NCBI GenBank assembly: GCA_945834545.1
Contig: CAMAHO010000001.1
Span: 1 to 44,954 of the forward strand
Reading direction: 5' to 3'
Origin: an uncultured Lachnospiraceae bacterium
Lineage (GTDB): Bacteria > Bacillota > Clostridia > Lachnospirales > Lachnospiraceae
DNA length: 44,954 bases
This document shows positions 18,001 through 24,764 of the stretch, in pieces; the first letter of the stretch is position 1; every line of letters starts with the position of its first letter. Made by a program: the position numbers and the translations under genes. A model generated the notes under the pieces. The model was not told the origin of the DNA. It searched no databases and saw nothing but the letters and a program-made list of their open reading frames with translations.

Positions 18001-20088
18001 AATAAATGGTTGGAGGCTGGCTTGGTAGGAGTTCCCACAGTGGGAAGCTACAATACGGAGCTGGCAGACGCTACAAGCCAGGGCGAAAATGTTTTGCTTT
18101 GTAAAGATGCTAAAGAGTGGGAAAATGCTCTGGAATGCCTGTATGAGGACAGAGAGCTGGGCAGACGACTTGGAGAAAATGCCTTTGACTATATTCTGAA
18201 GCATAAGACTACTTTGGTGAAAAATCCTGACCTGAAGGCTTTTGTACTGGGAGATAAGACTTCTGTTTTGACCGTTATTACAGAAAAAAAAACGGACTTT
18301 CTAAATGCTCAAACCTTAAAGAGAGTTGAGCTCTTGCAAGGGAGAACCTCCCTAGCCCGGGCCAAGGGGGAATACGTAGTTTTCCTACAGGGAACAGAGA
18401 CTCTGGAGGACAATGCGCTGGAGTGTCTGGTGAAGGAGCTGGAAACCTCTGAAGTAGATATGCTGTATACGGATGAGCAGGAGTTTCGAAAACCGGCTTG
18501 GTCCCCTGAACTGGCACTTGAGCTTCCTTATGTGGGACCTTTCACAGCATATCGCACAAGTCTGGCGAAAAAGATTTCTGCTACTATGGATGAATTGGAG
18601 GATTTTGACCTTTGGAGCTATGATTTTATGCTTCGTTTCTCAGAGCAGGAGGATGTCCGTATCGGGAGGCTGGAAAAAACCTTATATTCTACGAACCGTA
18701 CTTTCGGTTTATCCAGGGAAGTGGATGTGATAAAAAGGGATGCGATAAACAGAAGGAAGCTGTCAGCCCATCTTGAGGAAGTACCTAAGCTGTCTGTTTC
18801 CAGAGTCGTATACGAAGCCCCGGAAGGCAAAACGCTAAGTGTGATTATTCCTTCCAAGGACAATCCGGAAATGCTAAGAGAATGCGTGGCCTCCGTGAGG
18901 GAATGCAGCAGTAGACTTTCCGTAGAGCTCATCGTTGTTGACAACGGAAGCATAGACGAGAATCGTGAAAGCGTCGAGAAGCTGGCAGAGGAATACCACT
19001 TCACATATCACTATGCCCCTCAGGAGTTTCACTTCTCCAAAATGTGTAATAGGGGAGCAGAGCTTGCGACAGGAGATGTCTTACTGTTTTTAAATGATGA
19101 TGTGGTTTTGCAGGGGGAAGAAGCTTTGGAGAGAATGCTTGGGCAAGCTGTGCTGCCCCATACCGGAGCGGTAGGAGCCAAGCTTCTGTATCCCAATGCA
19201 GAGGGCAGTGCGGAAAACAGAATTCAACATGACGGAATTGTACTTCTGGGTGAGAATCCTTCCCATGCCTTATCAGGACTGTCGGATGATATGATTTATT
19301 ATTGGGGAAGAAATCGTCTTACTTATAATTATTTAGCAGTCACGGCAGCTTGCTTGATGATTGAAAAGGAAAAATTTATGGAGGCCGGAGGATTTCCGGA
19401 GGAGCTTCCGGTGGCTTACAATGATGTCGCCCTGTGTATGGAGCTGAGGGAACATGGTTACTACCAGGCGGTTAGGAATGATGTGGCTTTTCTTCACAGG
19501 GAATCTGTCAGCAGAGGTATGGATGCGGCGGATGAAACAAAGACCAAGAGACTACTTTCGGAACGGAATATGCTTTATGCCCTTCATCCGGCGTTTCGTG
19601 GTGGGAAAGATCCGTTCTATAATAAGGGACTTAGTACAGAACATTCAGATTTTAGACTGGAAGAGAATCCGCTTCCGGAAGAGGCCCACAGACAGGCGGG
19701 CTGTATCCAGGTCTATGAGAGCTTGGAGGCCGCCTTCCAGGGGTATATCGACAGCGTGGATAGAGAGCAAGCTGTCATCAAGGGGTGGTATTTTTACAAA
19801 TCTGCCTTTTGGATGAAACACACAAAGCTGTATGTGGTAGTAGAAGAGAAACCCGGAATAGCTGTTTTCTATGAAACATCGTCCCTGGAAAGAAAGGATG
19901 TAGCAAGGAAGCTGGGACTTCCCTGCACCAGACTGGGATTTGCCTGCAGATTGCCAAAGGAAAAGCTTGAGAGTAAGCCGGAATATCGGTTAGGGCTTCT
20001 TTTGAGGAATTCTATCACGGGTCGGGAAAAACTAATGTGGTCGAATGCCAGGTGGGAAACAGAAAACCCAGAGAACATAGAAGAGTAA
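15040..20088 (+). CDS. Giant multi-domain glycosyltransferase (GT2 + GT4-like + GT-B-like + degenerate GT2 + GT2)
   Basis: The 1682-residue cytoplasmic protein is a chain of transferase modules, as in O-antigen/rhamnan-type polymer synthases. Visible parts: a GT2 domain (about 81-345; VDVIVPIYNG, LLVDDASSD, NTDTELP, ENDWCQRA); a GT4-like domain (about 351-690; NHSLGGGATSY, CHDLFSICPS, cysteine pairs, LLGMLTVHKGG, SVWPETFSYTAEE); a third GT-B-like domain (about 726-1061; FVLGYFSGSHTHNRD, EAGLVGVPTV); a degenerate GT2-like piece (about 1075-1230) lacking a normal nucleotide-binding start; a second full GT2 (about 1267-1500; SVIIPSKDNPEM, LFLNDDVV, YNDVALCMEL); and a C-terminal beta-rich accessory region. 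A role in making a cell-surface polysaccharide is inferred. No polymer export genes are adjacent. The HAD gene follows after 11 bases. Confidence 0.85.
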   Translation: MIIDKIRGSKLYQEKLVHTPLVAFLKRGKKALWNLKNQVKTLLGLQERFESLLPILENYIDLSKRQPIQGEVSENAKNETVDVIVPIYNGYEYLVRLFEDLPKAGMDCHFLLVDDASSDERVRSLEKGFVQQHKNARLLVNETNQGFVGSVNRGLKEAKGHVALVNTDTELPRDWLARLMEPILSDERVASTTPYTNSATIFSFPNFCYNNPIYRGLSVDAMDGYFKLVKPRYLEAPTGVGFCMGMSQKAIAEIGLFDQESFDRGYCEENDWCQRAIKAGYKNVVVENLFVYHKHGGSFLGEEKRKLIDDHMRILRRKHPGYEAQVSEFIRKDENKSLRQILEMMIDTHETKSVFYFNHSLGGGATSYMEQQIEGLVKQGACVTSLYFNPQIQRYMLTFENQRGKLRFELSTMDELVKLGEYFHYDEFIVNELVLFPYLFEMQDTIVKMHEKQKGSKLIMLCHDLFSICPSINLVSESMQYCGMPGKEECDRCFLEKRFVKDFHCQNREAWNLHWSHFLQKCTEVRTFSEDTLHRMKAVYGEGLAYTLVPHKVQYVFPIEKGTKTTKTLNIGLLGMLTVHKGGVLVGQMLDYIEKNALNIRIILIGQTEKLSLSHHGAFSMTGAYKPEELPELIYEQDIDVFFLASVWPETFSYTAEEIMKMGMPIVSLDIGAPASRIAGYNRGLVLKNSEGQNPVGIPAATIVERIQNFAQELGVLNQSVEESQVIYIAEDYSFTTRYRLQHLQEELLHQGVKGQLHLAARLPGKVDWTRVAAVVVYRCKKTSKLVAFLEEAKKHQVSVLCDMDDYIFDFDKIKDLPFLQEQREEYKDFESYCQALRQTMELADRFLVSTNHMKLAVEQTFPGKAVFVNRNAASSKMLVLSAKAKQKKIPMATDKKFVLGYFSGSHTHNRDFLLIAPVVAEFMSRHREVHFQLVGCLELPKEFEAFSERIIRYDFMDWQQLPECMAKVDVNLMPLEDSFFHRCKSENKWLEAGLVGVPTVGSYNTELADATSQGENVLLCKDAKEWENALECLYEDRELGRRLGENAFDYILKHKTTLVKNPDLKAFVLGDKTSVLTVITEKKTDFLNAQTLKRVELLQGRTSLARAKGEYVVFLQGTETLEDNALECLVKELETSEVDMLYTDEQEFRKPAWSPELALELPYVGPFTAYRTSLAKKISATMDELEDFDLWSYDFMLRFSEQEDVRIGRLEKTLYSTNRTFGLSREVDVIKRDAINRRKLSAHLEEVPKLSVSRVVYEAPEGKTLSVIIPSKDNPEMLRECVASVRECSSRLSVELIVVDNGSIDENRESVEKLAEEYHFTYHYAPQEFHFSKMCNRGAELATGDVLLFLNDDVVLQGEEALERMLGQAVLPHTGAVGAKLLYPNAEGSAENRIQHDGIVLLGENPSHALSGLSDDMIYYWGRNRLTYNYLAVTAACLMIEKEKFMEAGGFPEELPVAYNDVALCMELREHGYYQAVRNDVAFLHRESVSRGMDAADETKTKRLLSERNMLYALHPAFRGGKDPFYNKGLSTEHSDFRLEENPLPEEAHRQAGCIQVYESLEAAFQGYIDSVDREQAVIKGWYFYKSAFWMKHTKLYVVVEEKPGIAVFYETSSLERKDVARKLGLPCTRLGFACRLPKEKLESKPEYRLGLLLRNSITGREKLMWSNARWETENPENIEE

Positions 20089-20099
20089 GAGAGGATACT

Positions 20100-20768
20100 A
20101 TGAAGCATTATAAACTAGTCATATTTGACATGGACGGAACCATACTAAATACCCTGGAGGATTTGACCGACAGCACAAACTATGCGCTGTATGCCCATAA
20201 TCTGCCACAACGTACCATGGAGGAGGTACGTCAGTTTGTGGGAAATGGCATTGGGAAGCTGATTGAGCGAGCCGTTCCTGTGGGGACAAAGAAAGAGTTA
20301 GAAGAGCAGGTATTAGCCACCTTTAAAGCCTATTACGGCGAACACTGTGCTGTGAAAACCAGGCCCTATGAGGGCATCCTTGAGGTATTAAGAACCCTAA
20401 GAGAGAGGGGATATCTCACAGCAGTGGTGTCAAACAAGGCCGATTTTGCAGTTCAGAGCTTGGTTCAGGATTACTATCCGGGACTTTTTGATGTAGCTGT
20501 GGGGGAGAAGGAGGGCGTTCGCCGAAAGCCGGCACCTGACAGTGTGTTTGAGGTGTTGCACTTGCTCGGTATAGAAAAAGAGGCTGCAGTCTATGTAGGG
20601 GATTCTGATGTGGATTTGGATACCGCAAAGAATGCAGGGATGGAGGTCATAGCTGTCGAATGGGGCTTTCGCGATAGAGAGTTTCTCCTGGCTCATGGAG
20701 CCAGGGTGATTGTAGGGAAACCAATGGAGATTCTGGAACAACTGGAAAACGACTATTTACACCTATGA
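20100..20768 (+). CDS. HAD-superfamily phosphatase, phosphoglycolate-phosphatase-like
   Basis: A 222-residue HAD subfamily IA hydrolase. Seen: motif I FDMDGTILNT with the nucleophile aspartate, a four-helix cap with FVGNGIGKLIERA, motif II VVSNK, the lysine in RRKPAPDSV and motif IV VGDSDVDLDTAKNAG. These match the Gph/PpaX-like group, whose substrates include phosphoglycolate and other small phosphates, so the true substrate is open. I place the start at ATG 20100, which has a GAGAGGA ribosome site and gives the motif I aspartate its usual position near residue 9. The longer frame to 20037 overlaps the glycosyltransferase. Confidence 0.88.
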   Translation: MKHYKLVIFDMDGTILNTLEDLTDSTNYALYAHNLPQRTMEEVRQFVGNGIGKLIERAVPVGTKKELEEQVLATFKAYYGEHCAVKTRPYEGILEVLRTLRERGYLTAVVSNKADFAVQSLVQDYYPGLFDVAVGEKEGVRRKPAPDSVFEVLHLLGIEKEAAVYVGDSDVDLDTAKNAGMEVIAVEWGFRDREFLLAHGARVIVGKPMEILEQLENDYLHL

Positions 20769-20784
20769 TTGGATGTGATAAAAT
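20756..20784 (+). promoter_or_regulatory. Predicted extended -10 promoter upstream of uraA
   Basis: TTTACA (20756-20761), 17-base spacer and TGATAAAAT with -10 TAAAAT (20779-20784). It overlaps the end of the HAD gene. Transcription from it would begin near 20791 and run directly into the hairpin at 20799. Confidence 0.5.
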
Positions 20785-20798
20785 GAAACTCAAAAAAG

Positions 20799-20826
20799 AA
20801 AGGGCTTTTGAAAAAAAGCCCTTTTC
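20799..20826 (+). terminator. Terminator or leader attenuator hairpin before uraA
   Basis: An 11-bp perfect stem (20799-20809 with 20814-20824) with a GAAA loop and a short T-tract that is mostly inside the stem. It can end HAD transcripts. Because the only good promoter I see for uraA lies upstream of it, it would also sit at the very start of the uraA leader. The opposite strand has a better T-tract, so bidirectional termination is possible. Confidence 0.65.
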
Positions 20827-20855
20827 TGTGAAAAAAACATACGGAGGACAAAGTC

Positions 20856-22175
20856 ATGAAAATGATCTACAATGTCAGTGACAAGCCTAAGATGGGACAG
20901 ACAATCGTCTTTGCTTTTCAGCAACTGTTAGCTATCTTAGCAGCAACCATTGCCGTTCCTGCAATTGTGGGAAACGGAATGTCAACATCGGCAGCTCTTT
21001 TCGGAGCAGGCGTGGGTACCATAGTTTACCTATTGTTTACAAAGTTTAAGAGTCCTGTATTCCTGGGTTCTTCCTTTGCTTTTATTGGTTCTATGTTTGC
21101 TGCCTTTGCAGGAGCTTCCTCCACAGCACTGGGGTATTTGGGAATGATCTTAGGTGCTGTTTTCGCTGGTCTGGTATATGTGCTGCTTGCAGCTATTGTT
21201 AAGGCCTGCGGTGTGGCTTGGATCAACAAATTGATGCCTGCAGTTGTTATTGGACCTACTGTTGCTATCATTGGACTTTCTCTTGCAGGAAATGCAATCG
21301 GTGACTTAGGTGCAGCTCCTAATGCAGACGCCTCCTTCTATTTATGCTTGATTTGCGGCCTGGTAACATTATTTGTGACTATGCTGTGCTCAGTATTTGG
21401 CAAGAAAATGTTAAAGATGATTCCTTTCATTATCGGTATTGCAGCGGGCTATGCAGTGGCAGCAGCTTTCACTGTCATTGGTATCTCTACTGGAAATGTG
21501 GCGTTAGAGATTATCGATTTTTCCAAGTTCCAGAATATGCAGTGGGTTCCTGAGTTTACCTTCCTGACTGCATTTGGTGGGTTCGGTGAGTTGAGTGCTT
21601 CCTACATCGGTACGGTGGCAGTGGCCTATGTGCCGGTTGCTTTTGTAGTATTTGCAGAGCACATTGCTGATCATAAGAACCTTTCTTCTATCATTGAGCA
21701 GGATTTGCTTGAGGAACCGGGTCTCCACAGAACTCTTTTAGGAGACGGCGTTGGTTCTATGTGCGGTGCTTTCTTTGGCGGCTGCCCTAATACGACTTAT
21801 GGAGAATCCGTAGGTTGTGTGGCAATTTCCAGAAATGCCTCTGTGGTTACCATCCTGACCACTGCATTTTTGGCAATTATTGCCTCCTTCTTTGCGCCTT
21901 TTGTCACCTTACTGGCTACCATACCCAATTGCGTAATGGGTGGAGTTTGTGTTGCTCTTTACGGTTTCATTGCTGTATCCGGATTAAAGATGGTTCAAGG
22001 GGTAGACTTAAATAAGAATCGCAACCTCTTTGTGGTTTCTGTCATCTTGATTGCTGGTATCGGTGGCTTGAGCATCAGCTTCGGTAAGGTAACCCTTACA
22101 TCAGTTGCTTGTGCTTTGATTCTCGGTATTATTACAAATCTTTTGTTAAAGAATGAGCCGGATGATGAAGAGTAA
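20856..22175 (+). CDS. uraA: Uracil permease, NCS2/NAT family (UraA-type)
   Basis: A 439-residue inner-membrane nucleobase transporter with about 14 hydrophobic helices. It begins MKMIYNVSDKPKMGQTIVFAFQQ, as in UraA proteins, and contains the NAT signature region as CPNTTYGESVG, near residue 310, which in UraA holds the substrate-contact residues. An upstream conserved AEHIADH segment carries the substrate-binding glutamate expected for this family. Uracil is the likeliest substrate; xanthine is less likely from these motifs. GGAGGA precedes ATG 20856. It is followed by a terminator and forms its own unit. Confidence 0.93.
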   Translation: MKMIYNVSDKPKMGQTIVFAFQQLLAILAATIAVPAIVGNGMSTSAALFGAGVGTIVYLLFTKFKSPVFLGSSFAFIGSMFAAFAGASSTALGYLGMILGAVFAGLVYVLLAAIVKACGVAWINKLMPAVVIGPTVAIIGLSLAGNAIGDLGAAPNADASFYLCLICGLVTLFVTMLCSVFGKKMLKMIPFIIGIAAGYAVAAAFTVIGISTGNVALEIIDFSKFQNMQWVPEFTFLTAFGGFGELSASYIGTVAVAYVPVAFVVFAEHIADHKNLSSIIEQDLLEEPGLHRTLLGDGVGSMCGAFFGGCPNTTYGESVGCVAISRNASVVTILTTAFLAIIASFFAPFVTLLATIPNCVMGGVCVALYGFIAVSGLKMVQGVDLNKNRNLFVVSVILIAGIGGLSISFGKVTLTSVACALILGIITNLLLKNEPDDEE

Positions 22176-22205
22176 GAAATAGAAACTGTGTAACATATCT
22201 TATGG

Positions 22206-22235
22206 ACAGGGCAGTGTAAGCTGCCCTGTTTTTTT
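22206..22235 (+). terminator. Rho-independent terminator after uraA
   Basis: ACAGGGCAG (22206-22214) pairs perfectly with CTGCCCTGT (22221-22229), loop TGTAAG, followed by six T. It lies 30 bases after the uraA stop and abuts the nested-hairpin element. Confidence 0.92.
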
Positions 22236-22236
22236 G

Positions 22237-22398
22237 TAACAGTTAAGCTATACCAGGAGTCACCTCCAAATTATGCTCGCATAAATTTGGAGGTGACTCC
22301 TGGTATGAGCTGAGCGCCAATCAATGAGCAAAGTTAGCTGCGTAGCAGCGAGAAAGCACCGTAGGTGCGGCTTTGCGAATGGCGCGGCTGAACTGTTA
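22237..22398. repeat. Nested-hairpin (cloverleaf-like) intergenic element 1
   Basis: A 162-base element bounded by TAACAGTT (22237-22244) and AACTGTTA (22391-22398). Inside is a 22-bp perfect stem (22251-22272 with 22284-22305) extended by ATG-CTCG-CAT. A second branch follows, closed by GCGCCA/TGGCGC (near 22314 and 22380) and GCAAAG/CTTTGC (22328-22333, 22371-22376), which carries two triloop hairpins GCTGC-GTA-GCAGC (22337-22349) and GCACC-GTA-GGTGC (22356-22368). It codes for no protein. The architecture resembles a mobile structured repeat or a structured RNA. A similarly built element lies at 38443. The rest of 22399-22554 holds the PilZ promoter and nothing else I recognise. Confidence 0.8.
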
Positions 22399-22484
22399 TG
22401 TTTTTTATGTAACAAGCTCATATAAAAGTATGGTTTTACAGATATAAATGATAAACCTGCACAGGTATAAACGAAAAAATCTGA

Positions 22485-22513
22485 TTGAATATAAGCACAA
22501 TTTATGGTAAAAT
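22485..22513 (+). promoter_or_regulatory. Predicted sigma-A promoter of the PilZ gene
   Basis: TTGAAT (22485-22490) and TAAAAT (22508-22513) with a 17-base spacer. The predicted transcript starts near 22520, which excludes the longer frame starting at 22504 and supports the TTG start at 22555. Confidence 0.65.
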
Positions 22514-22554
22514 TGCTAATGTGGGTGTGTTTAATTGATTGGGGGTTGTTTATT

Positions 22555-23238
22555 TTGTATATTAATGAAATGCCGGTAGGCTCTGAGGTTATAATTCAAG
22601 TTTATCGTGGGAAGGAAAAGGTAGAATTGGCATCTGAGGTTGTTGATATGGACATGCAGCTCAGGGGGGTGTTGTCCAAAAAAGCCAGATTTATACCCAT
22701 AAAGCTCATAGAAGAGGATGGAAAGGTGGTTTCTTTCCCGGAGAATCTGCATTATCATACGATTATTACCCACGGTAGTTCACCACTCATATGGTACGAG
22801 ATGTCAATTCGATGTATTCAACATCCCACCACAGGCCAGAAATGGCATATCATTTTGGCGGAAAAAGAGGGAAAGGTACACAATCGTAGAGAGAACTATC
22901 GACTTTATATGGGGTGCGGTGGTACTGCTCAGGTAGGAGATTCCAAGAAAACTGCGGAGGTTCTGATTAAGGATATCAGTGCACAAGGAGTCGGCTTCGT
23001 GATGAGTGCCAATGACAGTCGGGATATTTCAGTTGGCGATAAGGTACATCTTAAATTTCGGGATGGGGTGGAATACAGCAGTACCATGTTCGATATGGTA
23101 ACCAATGTTGTAAGAATCGATGATATGGACAATGAAAATCGTTGTCTGGTTGGTTGTATGCAGGATAAATACAGTGATACCATTAATAAGTATATATTGA
23201 ACAAGCAAAGAGAAAGACTGAAGAAACAAAGACAGTAG
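22555..23238 (+). CDS. PilZ-domain c-di-GMP-binding protein (YcgR/flagellar-brake-like)
   Basis: The 227-residue protein has an N-terminal YcgR-like beta domain (about 1-105) and a C-terminal PilZ domain (about 108-215). The c-di-GMP-binding signature is visible as RRENYR (residues 111-116) and DISAQGVGF, the D-x-S-x2-G part, near 140. Such proteins bind c-di-GMP and often slow flagella or control surface polysaccharides. No flagellar gene is in the window, so the target is unknown. The start is a TTG preceded by GGGGG; the upstream frame to 22504 lies over the promoter. It is a single-gene unit with its own promoter and terminator. The truncated HD-GYP gene at 289 is another c-di-GMP-type remnant. 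Confidence 0.88.
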   Translation: MYINEMPVGSEVIIQVYRGKEKVELASEVVDMDMQLRGVLSKKARFIPIKLIEEDGKVVSFPENLHYHTIITHGSSPLIWYEMSIRCIQHPTTGQKWHIILAEKEGKVHNRRENYRLYMGCGGTAQVGDSKKTAEVLIKDISAQGVGFVMSANDSRDISVGDKVHLKFRDGVEYSSTMFDMVTNVVRIDDMDNENRCLVGCMQDKYSDTINKYILNKQRERLKKQRQ

Positions 23239-23250
23239 GGTTTGTAAGGG

Positions 23251-23291
23251 TCGCTTAAGCCGGTGTAGAAGGCTTAAGCGATTTTTGTTTT
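23251..23291 (+). terminator. Rho-independent terminator after the PilZ gene
   Basis: TCGCTTAAGCC (23251-23261) pairs perfectly with GGCTTAAGCGA (23271-23281), nine-base loop, then TTTTTGTTTT. Confidence 0.93.
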
Positions 23292-23373
23292 AAAGAATTA
23301 AGATAGTAGGCCATATTAGGTGGAAGATTTCAAAAAAACAAGAAAAACCTCTTGCTTTTTATATTAAGTCATG

Positions 23374-23405
23374 TTAGCTTAATTAAAGGAGATAAATTAA
23401 GCTAA
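23374..23405. promoter_or_regulatory. Operator-like inverted repeat in the mannan locus leader
   Basis: TTAGCTTAATT (23374-23384) and AATTAAGCTAA (23395-23405) form a perfect 11-bp inverted repeat with a 10-base spacer, so half-site centres are 21 bases (two helical turns) apart. The sequence lacks a GC-rich stem plus T-run, so an operator is more likely than a terminator. The LacI-type protein at 25863 or another regulator could bind here, which is inference. Confidence 0.45.
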
Positions 23406-23481
23406 ATTAACTTAAAACAATTTTATATATCAGCTCATGCTGATTTAGCTAATCGAAAGACAAATGTGCTCCTGAGATATT

Positions 23482-23533
23482 GCAAAACAATGCTTTTCTC
23501 TCAAATCAACAGTCATTCCGAGCAAAACAATGC
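23482..23533 (+). repeat. Two GCAAAACAATGC direct repeats, 40 bp apart
   Basis: The identical 12-base string occurs at 23482-23493 and 23522-23533. The 40-base period is near four helical turns, placing both on one DNA face. Such spacing suits cooperative binding by a dimer or tetramer such as a LacI-family repressor. Function is inferred only. Confidence 0.45.
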
Positions 23534-23583
23534 CGGGCACAATACAACGCAGAAAAAAGACTGCAGAAAAATTGGAGGTAGCT

Positions 23584-24606
23584 ATGAGCGAAGTAAAGAT
23601 GATTGCACCACATGTACCGAATGTACCTTGGCAGGAAAGACCGGAGAAATTGACAGGGGCTCCCGTATGGAGATATTCTGAAAATCCCATTATTGGTCGC
23701 AACCCGGTAGAAGGAGTGGCACGAATTTTCAACAGTGCAGTAATGCCCTACGAGGGAGAATTTATCGGTGTGTTCCGTGGAGAGCAGACCAACGGTATTC
23801 CCTACATCTATCTTGGAAGAAGCAAGGATGCAATTCACTGGGATTTTGAAAAGGATAAGATTCCTTTTGTGGACGAAGAGGGAAAGCCTTTTATGCCTAT
23901 TTATGCTTATGATCCCCGACTGGTTAAGGTAGAGGATACCTATTATATTATCTGGTGTCAGGATTTCTACGGTGCGGCAATTGGTATGGCCAAGACCACT
24001 GATTTTAAGACTTTTACAAGATTGGAGAATCCCTTCCTTCCCTTTAACAGAAATGCAGTTTTGTTCCCGAGAAAGATTCACGGAAATTACTGCCTGCTGA
24101 GCCGTCCTTCCGACAGCGGACATACACCCTTTGGCGATATCTTTATCAGTGAGAGCCCTGACCTGGTGTACTGGGGCAAGCATCGCCATGTGATGAGCAA
24201 GGGCAATGAATGGTGGGAATCCTTAAAGATTGGCGGAGGAGCAGCACCTATTGAAACCAGCGAGGGTTGGTTATTATTCTACCACGGAGTAAGCGGTACC
24301 TGTAACGGTTATGTATACAGTATCGGCGGTGCGATTCTTGATTTGGAGAATCCTTCCATTGTGAAATATCGCTGCGAAAACTTCCTTCTTACACCGGAAG
24401 AATGGTATGAGGAGAGAGGCTTTGTGCCCAATGTAACCTTCCCTTGTGCAACCATTCATGACCCGGAATCCGGCAAAATTGCCATTTACTATGGCTGTGC
24501 TGACAGCTATGTGGGATTGGCATTTACTCAGTTTGAGGATATCATGGAGTATATCAAAGCACACAGTGTTGTGAATACGACAGATACAGAAATTGGCAGA
24601 AGATAA
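23584..24606 (+). CDS. GH130 family, subfamily 2-like beta-1,4-mannooligosaccharide phosphorylase
   Basis: Cytoplasmic phosphorylase expected to split beta-1,4-mannosyl bonds with phosphate, releasing alpha-mannose 1-phosphate. The 340-residue protein has the five-bladed propeller repeats of GH130 and the conserved YDPRL with the catalytic aspartate near residue 110. Further conserved stretches are NSAVMPYEGEFIGVFRGE, GGGAAPIETSEGWLLFYHG and IYYGCADSYVGLA, the last two supplying phosphate-site residues in the family. The size and motifs fit mannooligosaccharide rather than mannosyl-glucose phosphorylases. GGAGG five bases before ATG 23584 fixes the start. It heads the locus but is followed by a terminator-like hairpin, so it may be made in excess of the genes behind it. 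Confidence 0.88.
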   Translation: MSEVKMIAPHVPNVPWQERPEKLTGAPVWRYSENPIIGRNPVEGVARIFNSAVMPYEGEFIGVFRGEQTNGIPYIYLGRSKDAIHWDFEKDKIPFVDEEGKPFMPIYAYDPRLVKVEDTYYIIWCQDFYGAAIGMAKTTDFKTFTRLENPFLPFNRNAVLFPRKIHGNYCLLSRPSDSGHTPFGDIFISESPDLVYWGKHRHVMSKGNEWWESLKIGGGAAPIETSEGWLLFYHGVSGTCNGYVYSIGGAILDLENPSIVKYRCENFLLTPEEWYEERGFVPNVTFPCATIHDPESGKIAIYYGCADSYVGLAFTQFEDIMEYIKAHSVVNTTDTEIGRR

Positions 24607-24621
24607 GGAAAGAAACTAAGG

Positions 24622-24656
24622 ACCCTGATGGAGGCTTCCCTCAGGGTTTTCTTTCT
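24622..24656 (+). terminator. Terminator-like hairpin between GH130_2 and CE2 genes
   Basis: ACCCTGA (24622-24628) pairs with TCAGGGT (24641-24647), with GGA/TCC pairing inside the loop, followed by TTTCTTT. The moderate stem suggests partial termination inside the locus. Confidence 0.65.
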
Positions 24657-24764
24657 ATATGCAGCTTCATAGGTCTATGGGTTTCTGCGCAGACAGGAAG
24701 ACTTTGGCTCCTATGATGAAAGGTAAGCGGATTGGTTGCTTTATCAGGAGGGTATGGTGAAGAT

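Larger units (their letters stand above)
23292..23583 (+). other. Long AT-rich leader/control region of the mannan locus
   Basis: No gene is supported between the PilZ terminator and the GH130_2 start. The region holds an 11-bp inverted repeat (23374-23405), a further TTAGCTAA palindrome (23445-23452), weak promoter-like A/T hexamers near 23424-23430, and two copies of GCAAAACAATGC exactly 40 bases apart (23482, 23522). It probably carries promoter and operators of the locus. A reading frame starting at 23530 extends the phosphorylase, but the ribosome site supports 23584. Confidence 0.6.

Noticed and set aside
22237..22398. CRISPR array or tRNA-like gene
   Set aside because: Repeats are inverted and not regularly spaced, there are no spacers or cas genes, and no anticodon arm or CCA-type acceptor stem can be formed. 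The cloverleaf look comes from triloop hairpins only.
22504..22554. Longer N-terminus of the PilZ protein
   Set aside because: The segment overlaps the predicted -10 box and transcript start, and lacks a ribosome site.
23385..23394. Ribosome binding site of a small leader peptide (AAAGGAGATA)
   Set aside because: No start codon follows at usable distance; the string is merely the spacer of the inverted repeat.
23506..24189. 227-codon open frame on the minus strand
   Set aside because: It lies opposite the well-supported GH130_2 gene, has no recognisable motif and no ribosome site; it is a codon-bias shadow.
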